Both the position numbers and the translations under genes were made by a program. Under the pieces are notes generated by a model, which saw only the letters and a list, made by a program, of their open reading frames with translations, did not search any database and was not told the DNA's origin. Of a stretch of 64,000 nucleotides of DNA, positions 21,006-33,396 are shown piece by piece (position 1 is the first letter of the stretch; each line of letters starts with the position of its first letter). This stretch comes from Medicago truncatula (lineage: Eukaryota > Streptophyta > Magnoliopsida > Fabales > Fabaceae). The DNA is taken from the NCBI RefSeq assembly GCF_003473485.1, contig NC_053048.1, forward strand, positions 39,180,755 through 39,244,754. The letters are read 5' to 3'.

Positions 21006-23193
21006 CATTTTTTTTAGGATTATTTCGAGGTGGAGTTTAGTATGGAAAAGGAGAGTTCTTTCCCATTATGGAAAAATTCAAGGACAGCCATAGATTTAAT
21101 ACTTATTTATTTGGATGGCCCAGATTTATGACCCGGTAAGGGGAGTAACTTTTTTATGGTTACATGGTGGACCAAAAAAACCTACCCCACCAATAATTGA
21201 ATAACATTTTATCATTTGTTTGATTTATTTATTTATTTTGTATGAAACGATGGACCTTATAAATTTGTCTTGGGCTTGCTGTTTGTAAGCCAGGACATTG
21301 CTGGTTCTTTTATTTTTGCTGTTTTCACTTCTTATAATGCTGCAACATTAAATTAAATTAGAGAGGGAATTAAGTTTTTAAAATTAGATTAAAAAGATAA
21401 ATAATGTGTGATATAAAATTAAATTATGTGAACTATTTTCTATGACTTAAAATTAATTTTGTTAACATTAATTATGTGTCTATAAACTATTACTAATAAT
21501 GTATGACATTAACTGCATGTTCAAAGAGCATAATTTTTTTACTATCAGGCATCATGATAAAATTAGAAATTAAATGTCGTAGTTTACTATAATCCCACAT
21601 GGCCAAATGCATTTCATAACAGTAATCAAGCTTCATGATACATACAACAGAACAGAAGGAAATTATACTACGGCTGAATATCGAAGGTTTGTTAAAACGT
21701 AATTTAAAGAGCACATGATCAAAATACATAAGTACTACTAACATTCATCACCATTTCAGTTTTACCAGACATAAAAAATTAATTTTAACAAAATTAATTC
21801 GAAAATCACAATCTTGAGATAGTCTTCAAGAATGCAAATTGAGTGGTCAACTTGACCACATTTTTAATAGAACTGAAAGAAAGCAGTAAAAGTTCATTTA
21901 AATTTCAATATCAAAATTCAACCTCCAAGTATATTAAAAAAAAAAAAAAAAACGATTCCAGCACAAGAAAAACAAATTCAATACAATATAGCTCTGGCCT
22001 GCTTGATTTAAACCAAAAACAAAAGGTGATTTGAAGAATCATGAATCACTAATTTTGTCCCTTAAAGTATTTAAGTCAGTCGTACTTTTTACCTGGTTTT
22101 CATATTGTAATTGTGTTGGGCTAAATCTCTAATTATGATAATAGGTTATAATGATAGATACAGGAACAGTAAAGTTATGTGCATTGTATAGCATCAGAAA
22201 ACAAAACATGCAATCTATAGCAAATTGAAGGCATTTTAGAAAATCACAATCTTCACCATTTCAGTTTCAAATTCAACAACAGATAAGTGTAAAAATAGAA
22301 GATCGGTGACAGATCTAGAGGGTTTTGCATATTTTGATTGCTGGAGTGGAGTGTTTATTGTTGGATTCTTCCAAACTCGGAACTTGTCGCCGGAGAAGAT
22401 GAAGTTAGGTGGTTCGGTTCAACAAACAAGACAGATTGACGCCGTAGAAGATGAAGTGAGGTGGTCCGGAATGAAAACACGGCAGAAGGTTGGAAAAAAT
22501 AATTGAGATACCCAATTCTGAACTAAAGTCTAGCGTTGGTAAGAGAGGGAGGTGTACTACAAATTTCAAAAAGGATTAAAAAACTAATTTGATTTTTCTT
22601 TTTTTATTTCTCAACCAGTTAAGTATCTGCCAGCTGTCCTGGGATATGGAACTTTCCCATGGTGGGAAACAAGTATCCATTCCGAATGTATTGTTGCATA
22701 AAAAGTACGGATTCCAAAATCTTATAATTTCGTTAGAGTGTGTTTGGTATGTTTAATTCTAAAATCTTTGTGTGTCACTATTTTGTGAAGTCTATTTTGT
22801 TGAATGCTATGCGATTTCAGACAAGATAGCAAATCATAAATTTTATGCAGAAGTCAAATCGAGTATAGTTGTATAAGACAATATCTATTCAATACACAAA
22901 AACATGACATCTGATATTTTTAAGATAAGTTTTAACATATTAAGTATGTGCAAAAAATTGATTATCACTAGGGTTCACAACATTTGTGGGTTTAAAAGAG
23001 GACTGTCTTGCCATTTCTGATTTTTTTCAACCTCTAACGTTAACGAGAAGTGAAATGCAAATAACAGAAAATGTACATAACCTAACATACTAGAAAAAAC
23101 ATTGATGCACGCCATAACATAGCATCAGTTCATAAAGCAATGTGCTCAAAATTTTGTGTTTTGTTTGAAGTACATAATCATGAATGGAATCAA
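21006..23193. other. Intergenic, no supported gene
   Basis: AT-rich sequence with a poly-A run near 21935. A 66-codon plus-strand frame (22306-22506) has no recognisable domain and no splice partner that I could find. The right end should contain the NAA30 3' UTR. Confidence 0.5.
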
Positions 23194-26100
23194 TCATTGC
23201 TCAATAAGTGAATCGCCATGATCACTATGCATGTGGCTCCCGTATTTATCCGGTGAGTCCAGAGGTGCGTGCAAGTCTGGACGAGGAAATAAAAGTTTAA
23301 GACGGAAAGCATCGACTCCATTCAAATAGTAGTGAAAAAGCCTCTTAGCCCTAATAAAGCCAAGGCGACCATACAGAGCAAGTGCTCCTTTATTTGTGAC
23401 TTCTGCTTCCAGTGTAACCTGTAAATGTATAAACAAAAGAAGAATGTAACTTATGAGTGTTTACTCAATGCAAAAATATGTTTTAACTTTGAACATCTAC
23501 CATAAAATCTAAACATAATTTACTACATGTGTAGTAAATATTGAACATTAACATAGTAATAAAGCAGACCACTGACAAAATTGAAGTATTTTTGCAAGCA
23601 CCAAAAAGTTGAACAATGATGAGTTCATAGCTCCAGACTAAACCAAACCAGCACACAAACGTACCATCACAACTCAATTTGATGCTCAAATTCACAAATC
23701 ACAAGATCGGTTCATAAATGGAGCATAACAAGTTCAAACTCAAAATCAACGGATAAATTCAGGGACCGAACCCGAAAAATTTGTTAAGGGTGACGAAAAT
23801 TTAACACATATGACTCCTCGGTTGGTTTGAAATCATAAACTCACGTTAATTAATTTAAGCACATATTATATATGCATGAAAGAGCCAAGTTACAAATGTG
23901 TTTCAATACTATTATTACTAATAATTAATTGTCTTATTTTTATCATCTCAAACAAAAATTATTTTAAGAGCCAAATTAAATTTAATGTAAATAAGTGTTT
24001 ATTCTAAGCAAGAATAAATCTCATCCTGAAAATAAATAATGAGTGTGGCATTGAAGCTGACGTTAGAAGAACCTATAAATGCAATGAAAAATGCATCAAA
24101 TCATAAGATCAACAAAGTGCAATAACTGACGGTGTTGTTAAATTCATGAACATGCATTTTTCTAAATCAAATAACCAATCAACAAAGTGTCTCTCATTTT
24201 AGGGGACGAGTGTGTAACTTCAAGTATGCATAGTCTCAAAATTAAAGATATTAAGGGTGGCGGCTGCCCTAATTAGATACACCTAGTTCCATCCCTGGAT
24301 AAATTGACAAATCATAAGATTCAAAACTACTACAGAGTGAAGGGTAGTGGGATTGGGTTCCCTTCGTTGAGTAACCTCATTGACCTGTTGAGTTCATTGC
24401 AAAGATTTTCTGTGTGACTCTACCCGAGTTTACACAAACATTGTTGTAAGTGTGTTAAACACAATCATCATATGAAAACATAGGGACTATATTACAGAAA
24501 CTGTTATATAATCTTTCCCAAACATTTGAACTTTAATTGTTTAAAATAAACCAAGGTGAAATTATTTTGGATGTGATTATTGAGCAGATCCAGTAGTTGG
24601 TTCCACAATGATTTTTTTTTTGGAAAATGGGAAGTTAGAGACAAACTTCGGAAGCACGTGTTTTTCACTTAAATAGAAGTAAACCAGTACTATTACTATA
24701 TGAAAAGCCAGTTTACTAAGACATGTGGTAAATTCTAGCTTAGAGATGGAATTGGAGAATGCACTGTATTTCGAATCTTACATTGTGTGTAACTTGGGCC
24801 TATCATACAAAATAAGGGGAATAAAGAGATATGCAAACCCTAGGATTCACTCAGGTGATAAACCGGAACACTGCTTCAATATTTAATTTTTCATTGAAAA
24901 GTACCACTCAAGGTTATATGCAATGTTGTATGAGATTGAATACAGGGCCGAAAAAACCTAATAGGAAAGTCAACTTATTATTGAATAGATAAAAATGTTA
25001 TGAAAGATAAGTAGTCACACGAGACAAGATAGAATCAAGGATGGAAACATCACACATAGAAAGTTAAAGAGATATTAATGTGAAAAATATGATAGTCTCA
25101 CATTTGGCGATCAGGGTATATGCAAAGGAGACCCACAGGAACACCAACGACAAAGATAGATACGATGAAGGAATAAGTATAATCAAATAGTTAAGAGGTA
25201 GAGAGAGGTTAAGGAACGCTACAGGTTTAAGAGGGATTTAACTTTAAATAGTCTATCATTAGACGCGGTTCAAGATAGGACATAAGATGTTATTATAGCG
25301 TTGTTTGATCTCGTAACTGACCCCACCTGGTGGAAAAATACTCTCACTGTTGTTGTTATTCGCACAAACTGACATGGAAGCTAGCACTTAAATAAGGAAA
25401 ATGGTTGCCAACCAACACGAAAACTAAAAGCCTTCTCTACATGCCTAAACTACATGACATTGGAAAACAACTAGATATAGGCCAGGTTTAGCTCAACTTC
25501 TGACTGGTAGAAACTTTTCAATTAGCAGGCAATTGATTTCTGACAAACAAAAAGATCTTTTAAGTACAAAGATACAAGAAGCAAAATATGTTTAGGAGAT
25601 AAAATTATTTCAATTTTATTTTCCTATAATAGGTGCTTATTTAAAAGTTCATCCAATCTATCTCATAGTAACATACAATTATACATACCTCATCGCAGCC
25701 TGATTCCATCATCACCTTGATAGACCTAGTAACAAGTTCTGTGGCTGCATAAAAAAGTGCTTACAGTATAAGTTGACAGTCAGCAGCATAAAACATAAAT
25801 TTTTCAATAATTCCTCATAATGACATATAGGCCTTATTTGGATAAACAACTTCAATTAAGTGCTTACAGTATAAGTTATTTTATAACAAAAGATTAATTA
25901 AAGTCAAACTTTATTGCAAGCTATAAACTGTTTTCATTTGCCATAGAGAAGCGCTTATGAAAATAAGTTGAAAACAGCTTATGGACATCTAATGAGCTCC
26001 TTCCATAAGCTCTAATAAACAGTCTCACAAGTATAAGCTCAAACAATACAATCCAAACATACCCATTATATCAAATGAAAATAAAAGAGTAAAATTCAAA

Positions 26101-26560
26101 AAGAAAAGACATCAAAGTGAATTAAAATTACCAATGCCTCTTCCTCTGTAGGGTTTGATAACAACAAGCATAGCAATGTATCCTCTAAAAGTGCTACGAT
26201 GTTCCCCCATTTTACAAACCACCGTGCCCACACATTTACCCTTATGAAAAGCCTGAAAAAAACAAAGAAAGAAGAAAACACAAATGTTAATAAATCAAAG
26301 TGATTAACGGTGAATTGAAAAATTACCCAGATAATAAAAAGGTAAAAAGAGGAAAGATTTAGCACCAGAAAAGAAAGATGAGGCCATAGATAAACGAAGT
26401 AGCGATAGGTGAAGATGGAGTAAGGTTCGCTGAGTTCTTCGTCGACAAGGTTCATGATGAGAGGGAGGTGATGTTCGCCGCCGTAGCTGATGTATTCAAT
26501 CTCGGAATCATTGAATTCTACTTTCGAGATTTCTGTTTCGTCTTTGTTGGGAGTTTCCAT
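23194..26560 (-). CDS. NAA30: N-alpha-acetyltransferase 30 (NatC catalytic subunit, MAK3)
   Basis: GNAT-fold enzyme that transfers acetyl from acetyl-CoA to protein N-termini (Met followed by a hydrophobic residue), with auxiliary subunits NAA35 and NAA38 in the NatC complex; in plants it matters for chloroplast function. Four exons, 26560-26366, 26252-26132, 25744-25689 and 23418-23194, give 198 residues, close to Arabidopsis MAK3 (about 190). Visible motifs: [17 protein letters not shown] (44-60), the acetyl-CoA P-loop RGRGIA (101-106), [20 protein letters not shown] (126-145) and [14 protein letters not shown] (151-164). The core is very close to the Arabidopsis protein; the short tail after FPRPD is divergent. 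An in-frame ATG at 26626 would add 22 residues but gives a Phe-rich, non-conserved extension, so I chose 26560. The 2.3 kb third intron holds an hAT-like MITE. Confidence 0.95.
23752..24305. repeat. hAT-like MITE with 8-bp target duplication (NAA30 intron)
   Basis: A 538-bp element (23760-24297) with ends CAGGGACCGAAC and GTTCCATCCCTG (10 of 12 match as inverted repeats). GATAAATT flanks it exactly (23752-23759, 24298-24305). An 8-bp duplication and CAGGG termini fit the hAT superfamily. It is non-coding and lies in the third NAA30 intron. Confidence 0.88.
25836..26066. repeat. MITE with TTTGGAT/ATCCAAA ends (NAA30 intron)
   Basis: It begins GGCCTTATTTGGATAAACAA and ends ACAATCCAAACATACCC. 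Inside are inverted AAGTGCTTA/AGCGCTTAT and GCTTAT/ATAAGC words shared with the SUVH4 intron elements at 7930 and 8440. It lies between NAA30 exons 2 and 3. No clear target duplication is visible. Confidence 0.65.
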
Positions 26561-28051
26561 GTCTTCTTCTCCTTCCTCGTCTGGTTCTGTTCCTTGTTTT
26601 TTTATTTTGCAAAAAAAAAAAAACATATGGAAAATTGCTTTTAGCCTTCCATTTTTTCTCCCAACTACCTTAAAAAGACCAAATTATCATTATTTTATTG
26701 AAAAGTTGTGTGGGGGCCACTTAAGATTGGGGTCTTAAGTAAGATTTTAGGTCCTGAGAGACCTTCAATATTTTTTCCCCCGCATTGGAGGTACCAATGT
26801 GTCTGCTCTTAGTCGTCATTCTAGACATTTTTAAATCACATTGGTTAAAGTGATTTAAAAAATAATTGAACTAGTCTAAATGATTGAACGCCATCTAACA
26901 ATCGTTGGAGAGACCAACGACACTTAAGTTCCTCTTAGGATAAGTGATTTTTTTTGAAAGAGGACAAGGGAGCTTTTGAAAGCTTCAAGAGTAACTATCA
27001 ACATAATATTAAGTGGTTTTTGTTTGACGAAATGAGTCTTGGTTTGTTGTATTTTCGACCATATATATGGCGCATTTCGCAAAAAATAAGGATGATTTCT
27101 CCCCACTAAAGCTTTAAGAAACACAAAGGATGCGAGAATAAACAATCAAACATGAATGTTATGAATACTCTCTTTTCAATACTTACTCTTTCTCTCTCTA
27201 AGTTGATATATGTGGGTCTCAATAATTGAACGAGTTTTAGAATGAGTGTTGAAAAAGGTGGTATTTTACAAAAGTAAAGATGAATTCTCAATCCGCTCCT
27301 CTATATGCTAATATGCTTTCGGCAAACTTAAGGGAGAAGATTTAGATATTACATTTCTCCTCACCTCCAAAATTTCTCAAAGTACTCTACCTGTCTGAAT
27401 CACACAATCTGAGCCTATAAAAGATGAGTGTTTTTTATACATTTGGATTGCGTAATCCGAACAAATCGAGTATTTAAGAATTTTTGAATGATGATTGAGG
27501 ATAAACAACAAAAGATAAGAGAGACAGCGTTTCTCACCCCCAAATCATAAGGATGTGCGTATTTAAAAACAGGTATATTTTTTATCTCATTAGTATGTCT
27601 ACTTCTAAATAAAAACCATTTCAAACTCATATATAAAAGATGAACTAATATTTTATCAAAACATAGTTTGATTTTGAACTCTAGTCTCAACATATTTGAA
27701 TTTGACCCATCTTTTATTTCTAATGCAATGTTGGTCAATATTGTTTTTATACCTTCTCTTAGAGGTTTCTAGCTTCCTTCTTTTATTGCCTTTCTTAAAT
27801 TTCTTAAAAGAAAAAATAGTTGTTGAAAAAACAATCATATATTTAACACAAAAAGCAAAAGAAAAATGTTTGGGCTTGGGCCTTAGAAAAATGTTATGGG
27901 AAGCCCAAAAAATCAGAAAAAATGACGCAGCAGTCAAGCATGGAGGGTAGTCAGAGACATTTTTTCCCCTTTTTTCGATTCTAAAAATCGTTTCGTTTTG
28001 TGTAGAACGAACGAACAAAGCTCACAGCAAAGAAAGAGAACCAAGAAGAAG
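26561..28051. promoter_or_regulatory. Divergent intergenic promoter region of NAA30 and the Rieske gene
   Basis: The two genes diverge, with 1491 bp between start codons. An A-rich tract near 26610 lies in the probable NAA30 leader. Purine-rich sequence (27998-28051) leads directly to the Rieske ATG. Small open frames (27415-27738, 27656-28018 minus; 27696-27950 plus) overlap each other on opposite strands and have no recognisable domain. Confidence 0.5.
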
Positions 28052-30370
28052 ATGTTGAGGGTTGCATCTAAGAAGCTTTCTTCTCTCTCCGCATCTCCCT
28101 CATGGAGGTCTTATCACGCCGCCTCCTCTTTTCTCTCTAAGAACCCCATCCCACCGCCTTCTTCCACCTCCGATCAACGCAGATCTGACCCCTTTTCGAT
28201 CCACCCTGAATTCTTTCTTCCTTTCAGAGGTTAATGCTTTTCCTTTACCTGTTATTTTATTATTGCGGTGAAATTATTTGAGAAATGATTCATTTTGATT
28301 TTGTCTTATTTGTCTGATTTGATTCGTTTTATGTTAGGGTTCTTGATGATTCATTATTGATTTGATTGTTTTTTGTATTTATTGTTGTGTATGAAGGTGG
28401 AATTTTTATGATTTTCACTATTTGGGGATAATTTATGTGATTAGTTTTTTTTTTTGCTTTGGATGCGTTTTCGGATTTGATTCCAATCTTCTCGGAGGTT
28501 TATATGTTAGTTTGAATTTTCTTAAGTTGTGTGTGTTTGAAGTAGAATTGAAGATGATGAGAATCTTCTCTCGTTTTACTTTTGGATTTGTGAATAAGGC
28601 CTTTGAAGCACCAAAGCGTGTTAATTTTTGCTCTATTTGGTGATTATTTTTTCGTTACCCCTAATTTTTTTTTTGTTGAAATTTGATAGAGATATCTGTT
28701 TTTTTTTTTTTGTCTCATTGTGGTTAGTGGAAATGCACATTCGAACAAATTGATACCGCCTAGTTTGTTAAATGTTTTGCATAAGGTTTTGAATTGTGAT
28801 CATCATGTTGTGTTATTGTAGAGAATCGTGACTGTGGAGATATAGGAAACTTTTATGTTGCAACACAAATCATGCTCCCTAACCTTTTTAAAACCCCTGT
28901 TTTATGGTAAAATGTTGTTTGTATCTGAAATTTTAAACCATTATGATGGAAGTATAATTCGGAGTTGCTGTGATGAATGTTTGGTTGTTGTTTGTTGTTC
29001 GATGACTGTATCATAACGGGAAGGGTCTTCTTGATAGTTGACAGATTTATACTCACTGCGTTCATTGTTGTCATTTTTTTTATGGGAAAATGTTCCTAAT
29101 TATCTGTTGTATTCGAATTTCAAGCTTACGTTAGTGTTTTTTTTTTGTTGGTTATACCCTTATCAGTTACTTTACACTCATGTACCAATGAAAAGTAAGA
29201 GAGTATGTTTGAAATTTACGTATTAATTGATGTAATTTATTGGTTTGTGCAAAACAACCTTAAAAGACATGCATATAGGATGAAGTTATCAGTTACTATT
29301 TTTTATCGGTTACTATTATTTTTTTTTACTACAGTGCAAGACTTGATATGTTGTATGAATACTTGTTTAGTTGTATGTATATGTTATTAGTTATCTATCT
29401 GTTCCATTTTATGATTTACCTCTGGTCTGTATCATTTGATCTATTCTTCAAAACAATTTGTTTATGCAATAATTATTCTATGTGTAGGTAAGGCCGATCT
29501 ATTCTTTCGGGCCTTCTATTCAAACTTAATAGATCATAGATAATTGATTTGCAGATTGCAGTTGCATATTATCTTACTTTGGGGGATCGATTTTGTAGTT
29601 TCTAATTGTGCGTATGCTATTCGTTTGGTTGTGTGTTAGTATGAGGCTTGCTTTTTCTTCACTCAATTTATATTTTTATCTAATTAGATATAACTCCATT
29701 AATTGATTTAATTTGATTGCATCCAGGTTTTGCAACTGAGTCACTGATCCACACAAAAGAAAACAGCATTATTCCTGAAATTCCCGCAACTGTTTCAGCT
29801 GTTAAAAATCCTTCTTCGAAGATTGTATATGATGAATACAACCATGAACGGTTTCCTCCTGGTGACCCAAGCAAGAGGGCATTTGCATACTTTGTCCTAA
29901 CAGGTGGAAGGTTTGCTTATGCCTCTCTGATCCGTTTACTTGTCCTCAAGTTTGTGCTCAGCATGTCCGCAAGTAAGGATGTTCTTGCTATGGCTTCACT
30001 TGAAGTTGATCTGTCCAGCATTGAGCCAGGCACTACTGTCACTGTTAAGTGGCGTGGAAAGCCAGTATTCATCAGGCGCAGAACAGATGACGATGTGAAG
30101 TTGGCAAACAGTGTTGATGTTGGATCTCTTCGTGACCCTCAGCAAGATTCTGAAAGAGTCAAGAACCCGGAATGGCTCGTTGTGGTTGGTGTTTGCACAC
30201 ATCTGGGTTGCATTCCCTTGCCAAATGCTGGAGACTTTGGCGGATGGTTTTGCCCATGTCATGGATCTCATTATGATATTTCTGGCAGAATTAGGAAGGG
30301 ACCTGCACCATACAATCTGGAGGTACCAACTTATTCATTCTTGGAGGAAAACAAGTTGTTGATCGGTTAA
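28052..30370 (+). CDS. UCR1: Mitochondrial Rieske iron-sulfur subunit of cytochrome bc1 (complex III)
   Basis: Carries electrons from ubiquinol to cytochrome c1 via a [2Fe-2S] cluster in the mitochondrial inner membrane. Two exons, 28052-28229 and 29727-30370, join within a Gly codon to give 273 residues, about the length of plant homologues (around 270). The N-terminus is Ser/Arg-rich and poor in acidic residues (1-30), as expected of a mitochondrial presequence. A membrane anchor lies at about 111-140, followed by the flexible Ala/Ser neck and the soluble Rieske fold. Box I CTHLGC (216-221) and box II CPCHGSH (235-241) are intact: Cys216, His218, Cys235 and His238 bind iron, and Cys221-Cys237 form the disulfide. 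The PYNLEVP end is typical. The 1.5 kb intron separates presequence and linker from the main body. The ATG at 28052 is the first in frame with a plausible targeting signal. Confidence 0.97.
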
Positions 30371-30968
30371 AGACCTTGGGCTGCTCACTAGTGGAATGAG
30401 TCCAAAATATTTTTGATTATTTGGATAATGTCGAAATGCGCCATGGACATACTTGGCCTGAGAATCTTTATTATTTGTTATGTTTTAGCAAGTGTTTATG
30501 TATCTCCGAATTTCAAGTATGTTTGGCGAGACTTGTATCAATAATTGCCTGACTTTTTTTGTTTACAATTTACAAATGAATTGTTTAAAAGCTGATGACT
30601 TCAGGCACATTGCATTGTACTTTAAATTATCATATCATAAATTACATTTGGAAATCTGCTTAGCAAATAGGCGTGTTATTGGTTTTTTCGTACAATAATT
30701 TGTTGCGTTGCAGTTGTATATCTGATGAATTAACCAAGTAGCCATTGAACATGTGTATATGATTACATAGTATATGATTACATCCTCAAAAGTAAGAATC
30801 ATAATGTTCTAAGGTGAACTAGGTGCCTGAGGCGAATATCAAAACTTTCAGCAGGCTGCTTTGAACATAAATGTTTACAGACATTTGCCTATGGGTTTAG
30901 CTGTGGCTGCTTTTTATGTGTCCTCCCTTCATTCTTGTACTTCCTGTTCTGTCATCTGGTAAAATAAG
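30371..30968. other. Convergent 3' flanks of the Rieske gene and CCB1
   Basis: Two 3' UTRs should meet in these 598 bp. I see no other gene. The 68-codon open frame at 30492-30698 is in 3'-UTR-like sequence and has no recognisable domain. Confidence 0.5.
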
Positions 30969-32498
30969 TTATGTTTCGAAAAGGCCTTTAACATAAACCA
31001 TGCCCTTTTCACTAAACTTGAGTTCCTTTCTCATTTGCTCGACTTGTTGGTCGTCACCTTGAACAACGATTTCTGACAAGGTTCCATCTTCTTTAACTAT
31101 CATTTTCACTTGAACTTGCTCCTTTCTGGATGCTCGAGTCCAGTAATAAGCTCCTCTGCATAAATATTCATGGCATCATCAGCTCATACTAGTACTCTGA
31201 ACTAATATGCAATAATATGTATACGTAAACTGTGAATGTCTTTACTTACGCCAATGGACTTAAGATAGTTAACCAAAACCAATTATTGCCAATATCCGGC
31301 ACGGTTATGGTGAGCACAAGGGAAACACTTGCCAGGCTGATGCAAGTGCAGAAAGTTAACAGTGCTGCTTGCCCCCTGCTGGGAACCATCACTCCTTCAA
31401 ACCTTCATAGAAGAAACACAAACTTGTTTAGATGTTTATCTTCATTTGAAGTAATGATAAGGCTGAAGTACAGTATATTAGTAAATTAATGACATTAATA
31501 ACTAAATGGAGAGATCCTAACTCGATATATTAACACCAAATAATGCGTAGACATCAGAGACTTTTGATAAATGGTTCTTTTACAACATTAAAGATTGGCC
31601 TAATTGGTCATAGTAAACTGGAGCTCCTATGCAAATATTTGATTAGTAAAATCTTTCACCAAAGAACATAAAAATTCGATTAGTTATTTTTGAAATGTCA
31701 TTAAGTTACTAGAATGAGGGTTTTTAGAATTCGGTGATCGTTACTATTGAGATTGCATCGCCACAAATACGTATGTATGTCCACAGTATCAACAATTGCA
31801 ACATGAATATGATCGCAATTTAAAACCATGATTAGAACATTTAACTTATTGATTAATCTATCTGCTTACTCATTGCATTAAATTTTTGTGGATTCTAAAT
31901 TTCTTCTGTTGAGCATTGCAAAAGCAAAGAGAAAGCAATTAAAGAGAGAATGTAATGGTTACTTACGTGATTGTTTCTCCTCTATCAACCACTGCAAAAT
32001 TATTACGAGTAAAGAATGATAGTACCTCCCCTGCAACTTGACTTGGTGCCTTATTTCCACCTTCATCTATGAAAGTCTTCTTCACAATCTATTTTTCCAT
32101 AAAAACACAAAATTGTCAAAAAAAAAACACAACAATAATAACAATAAAACAAGGTGGAAATGAATGAATGAATGAATTACCTTGGATTTGACAGAACGTT
32201 TGATGAGAGACCAAAGACCAGGAACAGAGATAACAAAAAGACCAAGAGAAGTATAATAACTAGCCAAAGAGTAACCAGTAGTCTCTGTAAGTAAGAAAAG
32301 AGAATTGGGGTTTAGTAATTGTTGTTGGTTTTGTGTGATGAATTCAGCACTCTCGTGAAGGGATAAACGAAGTTTCTTTGGTTTTGGAGTTGGAAGGTGG
32401 TGGTGCTGCCATGAGTGTAGTTTGTTGGTGTGAAATGGAAGAGAACGGAGAGGGAGATGGTGTGGATGTGGGGACAACAGCATCATCTTGGCAGCCAT
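30969..32498 (-). CDS. CCB1: CCB1, cofactor assembly of complex C (cytochrome b6 haem ci attachment)
   Basis: Chloroplast thylakoid protein of the CCB (system IV) pathway, which covalently attaches haem ci to cytochrome b6 during b6f assembly. Four exons, 32498-32181, 32088-31967, 31402-31250 and 31155-30969, encode 259 residues. A His/Pro/Lys-rich N-terminus (1-45) fits a transit peptide. Conserved stretches are GYSLASYYTSLGLFVISVPG (75-94), LWSLIKRSVKSK (95-106), GQAALLTFCTCISLASV, WLTILSPLAGAYYW and the C-terminal EIVVQGDD / EKGMVYVKGLFE. These agree closely with Arabidopsis CCB1 (At3g26710) as I remember it. Three to four membrane segments are visible (about 77-97, 160-180, 185-203). The start is the first ATG in frame, immediately before the targeting region. 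Lengths add to exactly 260 codons. Confidence 0.95.
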
Positions 32499-32930
32499 TG
32501 GTTTTTGCAGATAATGGATATGGAGAAGATGATGGGTTTAGCAGTTGGATTTAACGGTCTAGATTTATTACACTGCTTTAACGGTTTAGATGGTATGAGT
32601 TTATGTTCCTACCTAAGCTTTAACGGTTTAGATTAAAATTAATGTTGGTTTGGTTTGAGCGCTTACAACAAACTTTAGCTTGAGAATGAGCGGGTAGATG
32701 TTAAATACATTCAGCAGTCTTTTAGGTACTCCCTCACAGTAATAATCGTTTAAGCTTAGGTATTTTAATCTAAACCAACAACAATTAATATATCATCAAT
32801 TAGTTATTTTTCTTTTTTACGAATTGATTTTTAAGTTTTTATTTTGTTTTATATAGATTGGTATTTTAAGTCGTAAAATATTTACACTCTTATTTATTTT
32901 TATCCAATTAGTTAAAAAATGTTTATGAAA
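32499..32930. promoter_or_regulatory. Upstream region of CCB1 with TTTAACGGTTTAGAT repeats
   Basis: The word TTTAACGGT(T/C)TAGAT occurs three times between about 32551 and 32635, 50-140 bp upstream of the CCB1 ATG on the plus strand. I cannot say whether it is a regulatory motif or chance. The rest is AT-rich. Confidence 0.35.
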
Positions 32931-33260
32931 GTCAAAAAGTGTTTACATGAGACATGAATACTTGTACACTTTTTATTTTGTTTGCTTTTGAATTCAAATT
33001 TAATTTTACACACAAATATTTCATCAACAATATTATAAATAAATTAATTGATCAATTTTGTGTCAAATCAATACCCAATAATACATATATGAACTCTAAT
33101 TTTAAAAATGGTGAATTTGAACAAATCAACTTAACATTAAACGTCTACATAAATACCTTTTAACCGAGTTTGATGAAAATAAGATAATGATGCATGTATT
33201 TTCTGACTTAAATGATCAATTTATAACAAAAAAACTTAAACAACTAACTTGTTATAAACA
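32931..33260 (+). repeat. Dispersed repeat, copy B (homologous to 20641-21005)
   Basis: Matches the minus strand of 20641-21005 at roughly three bases in four by eye. The 69-codon frame at 32954-33163 aligns with the 73-codon frame of copy A from FEFK through to INTF and the stop. The element family is not recognised. Confidence 0.65.
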
Positions 33261-33396
33261 TTTAATAACTTAAAAAACCGCGGATATTATCTTTGTTAAT
33301 GATTATGTTTTAGTTTTTTTATTAATAAACTCTTGATATTTTCTTTGTTAACGTGTCGTACACTTTCACATGTATTGGTCTAATCCTTTTAGTTTT

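Noticed and set aside
26096..26626. A single-exon 176-residue reading of the NAA30 start region
   Set aside because: It reads through the first intron. The spliced form restores the conserved [17 protein letters not shown] sequence.
27415..28018. Frames of 107 and 120 codons on the minus strand with an 84-codon plus frame
   Set aside because: They overlap in the divergent promoter of NAA30 and the Rieske gene and have low-complexity composition without domains.
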